Assembly: GCF_000801105.2 (NCBI RefSeq)
Contig: NC_079514.1
Coordinates: 13,246,293 to 13,310,292, forward strand
Reading direction: 5' to 3'
Source: Raphanus sativus
Taxonomy: Eukaryota > Streptophyta > Magnoliopsida > Brassicales > Brassicaceae
Length of the DNA: 64,000 nucleotides
How positions within the stretch are numbered: position 1 is the first letter of the stretch; each line of letters begins with the position of its first letter. The position numbers were made by a program, and so were the translations under genes. The notes under the pieces are model-generated. The model was given only the letters and a program-made list of their open reading frames with translations. It made no database searches and was not told the DNA's origin. This document shows, piece by piece, positions 59,280 to 64,000 of this stretch.

Positions 59280-60179
59280 GATGCAGAGAGAATAATATAT
59301 GATAAAATGAGAAAGAGATGTCTCAGAGTAAAAGCTCTTGTGAATTTTTGCAAGTACTACTACTTCACTTGCTGTGATGAGAAGAAAATGAATCCAGATA
59401 GTTGAAGAGATTATGTGAAAAGAAAAAAAGAGATATTCTGGTGTGTTAATGAAATGATGACTATTGGATCTTTAGCTTGTGAAGTTTCAAAAATCTTATC
59501 ATGGTTCATTGTTGCTTACACTTTCGTGATATAAAACTTACCATGGTTTATTAACTTACAACAAATAGTTTTCAAATTCAATGGTGAAAAATCTTCATTC
59601 TTGGAGTAGTACTCATTAACTTTCCGGTCCAATATTTTCTTTTTCTTTTGATGCCTTAAGCTCACTTAAAACTCTTATGCATTTTTCATTCAGTTATAAA
59701 AAATTTTGTGTTCTATATACAACTAAAATTTTGCTTAAAATCGTGATGCCCTAAGCGATCGGTTCTTTTACCTATACTTTGGACCAGTCTTGACTTTCAG
59801 ACTAATCAAAAGCAGCTTACTAGCTAGCTTTTTATATGTTAAAATGAAAATGGTTCAAAGAAAAACATAAGAGGAAGTAAAAGCTCTAGGTGAAAGTAGT
59901 TGACCCACAAAGGTACAAGCACTATTTCTAGACCGGATGGTTCTTAAATCTTGCTTGCATGTTAAGGATTTTTTGGCTCCTTAACTTATTCGGCAATTCT
60001 GATGCAAACGTTCTACTTGAACACACATTAAAAATATCAAAAACAAACAGAACACATATACTAATTTAAAGATATGACAACTACTAAAGATCTTAGCTTC
60101 GATTCAACTCCAAGCTTGTTTTTGTTTCTTTTCTTCCTAACTTTTATAACTTAAGCAACCAATGTCATGCACTGCCTCG
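59280..60179. other. Intergenic region before the cupredoxin gene
   Basis: 3' UTR of the preceding gene, then AT-rich sequence. No gene or repeat recognised. Confidence 0.4.
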
Positions 60180-60187
60180 TATATATA
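60180..60187 (+). promoter_or_regulatory. Probable TATA box of the cupredoxin gene
   Basis: TATATATA lies 71 bp before the ATG at 60251, a usual distance for a crucifer gene with a leader of about 40 bases. Confidence 0.5.
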
Positions 60188-60250
60188 CAAGTACTAGCTA
60201 GCAGCAGGTGACATAGTATTTTTAAACAGGGGTTCAATTCACTGAAACCA

Positions 60251-60897
60251 ATGAAAATGCAAGCAGTTCTCATCATCCTTGTTTTCTCCGGTTTACTGGC
60301 AGTTAAGACAACGTTAGCAGCACAACATGTGATAGGCGGGAGCCAAGGCTGGGAACAATCCGTTGACTTTGATTCTTGGACGTCCGATAAATCTTTCAAA
60401 GTCGGGGACCAACTTGGTATGTTTTTTTCTCTAAATTTAATTTTCTTAGGCAAACCAGACGGTTAATGCTAACCAAACCGTTTTTCTCGTTCCTTGTAGT
60501 TTTTAAGTATTCCGGACTACACAGCGTTGTAGAGCTGGGAAGCGAAGCGGCATACAAGAGTTGTGACCTGGGAACACCTGTAAATTCCTTAAGCTCTGGG
60601 AACGACGTCGTTAAGCTTTCCAAAACCGGTGCCCGTTATTTCGCATGTGGGACCCCAGGGCATTGCGAATCAGGTATGAAGGTTAAAGTCAACGTTGTCT
60701 CTACTGACTCCACCGCCGTTTCCTCTCCGGGTTCGGATTCAAGCTCCGACTCAGATTCCGGTTCGAACAGCGGCTCATCTCCGGGTTCGGGCTCGAGCTC
60801 CGGGTCGAGTTCGAGTTCGGGTCATGGGTTACGTGTTTCCATTGGGTATATATTGGCCGTTGGATCGTTGGTTATTGGTCTTATTTGGGCTTTCTGA
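60251..60897 (+). CDS. GPI-anchored blue copper protein (uclacyanin-like phytocyanin)
   Basis: Two exons, 60251-60416 and 60500-60897, give 187 residues. A signal peptide (MKMQAVLIILVFSGLLAVKT, cleavage near TLAAQ) precedes a phytocyanin domain starting HVIGGSQGW. Copper ligands are visible: His63 (GLHSVV), Cys105 (FACG), His110 (GHC) and Met115 (ESGMK); Cys77 and Cys111 can form the conserved disulfide. A Ser/Gly/Pro/Asp-rich arabinogalactan-like linker follows, and the protein ends in a hydrophobic tail (YILAVGSLVIGLIWAF), the pattern of a GPI attachment signal. It would sit on the outer plasma membrane or in the wall and take part in electron transfer or wall signalling. Methionine as fourth ligand separates it from stellacyanins. 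The position fits At3g27200. Intact. Confidence 0.94.
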
Positions 60898-61383
60898 GGA
60901 CTAAGGCTTTTGTATTGTTGCATCGAGGAATATATTTTGGGAGGGGAGAATATAAATAAACTTTCGAATTATTAATCCGTATTTGTTGTATTTTGCGAAT
61001 TTGCGTCATTATGTATTTCGAATATTGCATTTCTGATTTTGTTATTGTATCCGTATTTCTCAGTTACTATGGTTTTCTCACCCTCTTGTCCACTTGATTG
61101 GTCCGGTTGGAATATTTTTTTTTTTGTAAAAAAGAATATTCTCTATTTTGCCTTTTTAATATGCCCACTTTTTTGTCAACATATGCCCCACTTTTTTTTT
61201 TGTCGTCAAACCCACTTTTAATAACATTTTGAAATCTGTCTAGTATATTTATTTGTTCACAATTAAGCTCAGAACAGATAACATAAACCATACATATTGC
61301 AGCAAAAACTTTAATTAGTTCTTTATAGTTTTACACTAGTTTCAACTTCAAGCTCACTTAAACCGAATACAACACTAGTTAGA
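60898..61383. other. 3' flank of the cupredoxin gene
   Basis: AT-rich with poly-T runs; the first 100 bp are probably 3' UTR (AATATAAATAAAC near 60948). No gene seen. Confidence 0.4.
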
Positions 61384-61690
61384 CAATCTCCAATCCACCT
61401 CTATTTTAAATTTTTATCTCTATATTTTTCTCAAAAATAGAAATTTTTTATTATAGAAGTGAATTTGCTCCAATATATGCTTCTATAATAGAGTTCTTCT
61501 ATTTATAGGAGAAAATATAGAGATTTGTTATTTTCATCTCTAAATATAAAGACAAAAAGTAGGATTCCTCTATATTTTTCTCTAAAATATAATTTTTTTT
61601 ATAGAAGCATACATTGAAGCAAATTTAACTCTATAATAGAAATCTTTATTTTATAAAAAAAAATATAGAGGTATACATTAGAAAGGCTTT
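61384..61690. mobile_element. MITE-like foldback element
   Basis: The left end CTCCAATCCACCTCTATTTT and the right end ATATAGAGGTATACATTAGA are imperfect inverted repeats. Inside, CTCTATATTTTTCTC and TAGAAGCATA segments recur in both orientations. The pattern recalls crucifer MITEs with CTCCAATG..CTCTATTTT ends. Target duplication is unclear. Confidence 0.5.
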
Positions 61691-63023
61691 TAGAACAACA
61701 TTAACAACATATATGGTAAGAGGTTCTAAAAGAAAAAAAACTAATATTTTAATTATTATAATTCTTGAGACATTAATAAAGTGACATTTGTTATTTTAAT
61801 GTTCAAGAGGTTCTAAACTCTTACTTAAAAAACTTTTGTTCACTTTCTTTTAATTTTTATTGATTTTATCCTTTTCTTTATAAATTAATACTCCTTCTCA
61901 CAATAGCACTGGAGCTGCTCTTAGATGTCCCATTTTAAAAAGATAGGAAAAGTCCTCTTTAACAAAACATAAAATATATTTTAAAATAGAAAATATTTAA
62001 ATTTAGTATATCCCTTCAATTTTCTCCAAACAAATTATTTATAATTACAGTTTAGTGAATTTATACTATTATTTGAGAAAGAAATTGCTTATTCTTCATA
62101 TTGTTAAGTTTAAGTAGTATATTATTATGCAGAATTTTATTTTAATATATATATTATATATATGATATTTAAGATAATTATATACCTATCATGATATTTA
62201 AGACATTTAATTAATAAATAGATATTAACAATTAATATTTACAATATATATCGGTAATATCATAATTATGTTTGTCTTATATTTAGTTTATAATTTCAGT
62301 TGACTAATATTATAGCTAGTTTCTCTGATTTTTATTGGAAATGTTATCCAAAATAATTGTTACAATATTAAAATTAAATAAAAGTTAAAAACATCATTGA
62401 AAATATGTCTTAAAATATAAGTTATATACTTATGTTAAATTTTTATATAATTTTTTATTATTTAAACAATCATATTCCTAACTTACAATAAACTAATTTG
62501 TATTTGTACATGTCAAACATCAGAATCACAAATGAATCTATGTTAATAATTAATTTATCCTTAAAATCAACAATTATTATCAAATAATATATTTATAACC
62601 AAAGTATCAAATATTATATAAACTACAAAATAAAATTAACTTAAAAATATTAAAAGTATATAAAAAGCATGAAAAACTAGGATTAAAACATTAAATAACA
62701 TTAAAATTGACAATAATAAACATAATATAATTATAATCTAAAAGAATAGGAGATAGTATTTTATAATTCATTTTTTGTGTGTTTTGTATTGTTTTCAAAA
62801 TCTAAATTATAGAAAATATTATGTTTATTGGATATTGTCATTTTGTTGATGTTTTATGGATTATGATTGTTTATAATTCTTTATTTTGAGTGCCATTGAA
62901 TTTTTTTTTCAGTCCAAAAATATAATAGGTATATATTAAAAAGTTTTAAATTTCAAATCTAAGTTTTTTAAATTTATTATTAATATAAGAAAAATTATCA
63001 AACATCTACATCTCATAAATAAA
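61691..63023. other. Very AT-rich spacer
   Basis: No gene or ordered repeat recognised; dominated by A/T runs. Confidence 0.4.
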
Positions 63024-63178
63024 GGGAGAATTACCAATTGTGACTCAAAACTTGGAGTCAAACCCAAAAGAGTACCCCAATTGGGTCAAAGGCAAAAGTA
63101 ACTTAAAAGGCTATTGAAATTACAACTATCTCCTTGTGAATAAACAAAAAACGGATTTTTTTTTACGTTTCTACCCTC

Positions 63179-63249
63179 GCAAGTCGTCTGTAAACAGACG
63201 ACTTGAAAATAAGTCGTCCAGACGACTTTAAGTTAAGTCGTCTGGACAG
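63179..63249. repeat. Cluster of AAGTCGTC palindromic motifs
   Basis: Alternating AAGTCGTCTG, CAGACGACTT, AAGTCGTCCAGACGACTT and AAGTCGTCTGGAC strings occur four to five times in 70 bp, forming short hairpins, in a subterminal position of the probable MULE. Confidence 0.7.
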
Positions 63250-63510
63250 TTATTCTTAAACATAATTTAAAAATTTTGTAAAAATATTTTGATAAGTGAA
63301 AAATTGGAATTATGTAATTAACATATGTCTTAAGAGATATAATTTAAATATATAACAATTTCAATTGTTTTCAGCCCAGATGAGTGAAAGTAGTGAGTCA
63401 TGATATTCTTTAGTTTATGTTTCATCAACATATGTTGTAGTATTGTATGTGTCTTAGGGTTAGATTTTGGAAAGCATTAAAACCGTTTTTGAAAATTTTT
63501 AAAATTACCT

Positions 63511-63610
63511 NNNNNNNNNNNNNNNNNNNNNNNNNNNNNNNNNNNNNNNNNNNNNNNNNNNNNNNNNNNNNNNNNNNNNNNNNNNNNNNNNNNNNNNNNN
63601 NNNNNNNNNN
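63511..63610. other. Assembly gap (100 N)
   Basis: Exactly 100 unknown bases, the conventional placeholder for a gap of unknown size. The true distance between the flanks is unknown. Confidence 0.99.
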
Positions 63611-64000
63611 AGTATCCTGCATACAGATGATTCTTGAGTAAAGTGGACATACAAGTGTGTCATATGCACACCAGCATGTGTTCCAGCTGCTATAGCATGA
63701 GAGCAAGTATTTCTCCACTCCATAGACACCACAACCACACTTTACATGTTCCAATCAACCGCACAGTCCATTTTGCCACCTTTGACAAAGAAACGCCATC
63801 CATCAATTGTTCGACCGTCATCGTATCCGCTATCTCTGATCGAACAGCAAGCAAGTATTCAACACCCCGCTATGTACAGTTGAGACTCAAAGCATCTGTC
63901 TCCTTTTCCAATACCATTTTCCTAACTTCTGCCTTATGAACTCCAGCAGGAACGGAATCGAAATCCTCTTGCTCGCTTCAGTGCGGAATTAATAGATTCA
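63611..64000 (-). pseudogene. Decayed MULE transposase C-terminus with SWIM zinc finger
   Basis: Read from the right edge, frames give ESINSALKRARGF, then (after a one-base loss) PFLLEFIRQKLGKWYW, RGVEYLLAVRSEIADTMTVE, DGWRFFVKGGKMDC and EHVKCGCGVYGVEKYLLSC, ending near AGTHAGVHMTH. These are the tail of a Mutator-type transposase with the CxCx(n)CxH SWIM motif. At least three frameshifts and an in-frame stop (CATAGCGG region) make it dead. The N-terminal part, including the catalytic domain, is outside the window or in the gap. Confidence 0.7.

Larger units (their letters stand above)
63025..64000. mobile_element. Probable MULE, left end and interior (continues past the window)
   Basis: GGGAGAATTACCAATTGTGA at 63025 resembles terminal sequences of crucifer Mutator-like elements. 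It is followed by AAGTCGTCTG-type inverted motifs at 63179-63249 and, past an N gap, by minus-strand transposase remnants. The other end and the target duplication lie outside, so the extent is inferred. Confidence 0.5.

Overview
The window reads as nuclear DNA of a Brassica-type crucifer. The intact genes are intron-rich with GT/AG splice sites, intergenic DNA is AT-rich, and the gene order follows the Arabidopsis chromosome 3 interval around At3g27325 to At3g27200 as I remember it: PGAP1-like, PUX1, G6PD5, PHB4, GTE8, an AITR/DUF7950 protein, cytochrome c1, a kelch protein, a small basic serine-rich protein and a cupredoxin. Several Arabidopsis genes of that interval are not visible (for example At3g27320, 27290, 27270 and 27230). 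This is what gene loss after the Brassica genome triplication would leave. Exon boundaries were worked out by hand; every multi-exon gene called intact keeps one open frame through all its junctions.

Layout. 1-10.5 kb: PGAP1-like 5' end (-), a hAT element, PUX1 (+), a mitochondrial cox2 fragment, a G6PD5 relic cut off after exon 1, a Mutator-type MITE, a TIR-NBS gene without LRRs (-), and prohibitin (-). 11-33.5 kb: a tandem duplication of about 5 kb carrying two intact GTE8 bromodomain genes (-). The copies are separated by a 12.3-kb Helitron that holds a broken RPA-like gene. That gene is split by a 7.7-kb CACTA element, which is itself split by a 4.1-kb CACTA element. Inside one repeat of the inner element lies a small plastid mosaic (rps12 intron/exon plus 23S rRNA). 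34.9-41.5 kb: a LINE tail, a near-perfect hairpin MITE, an element carrying the 5' part of a BPC6-like gene, and a small Helitron. 44-61 kb: ordinary genes (AITR-like, cytochrome c1, kelch, Y-2-like, cupredoxin) with a second hAT element, a LINE with clear target duplications and a Stowaway MITE between them. 61-64 kb: AT-rich DNA, a 100-base N gap and a decayed MULE transposase at the right edge.

No operon-like or CRISPR-like system is present and I recognised no tRNA or rRNA gene. The genes are independent housekeeping or regulatory loci: mitochondrial (prohibitin, cytochrome c1), GPI-anchor processing and a probable GPI-anchored cupredoxin, CDC48/p97 regulation (PUX1), chromatin reading (GTE8) and ABA response (AITR). 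The most unusual structure is the nested stack of transposons between the two GTE8 genes.
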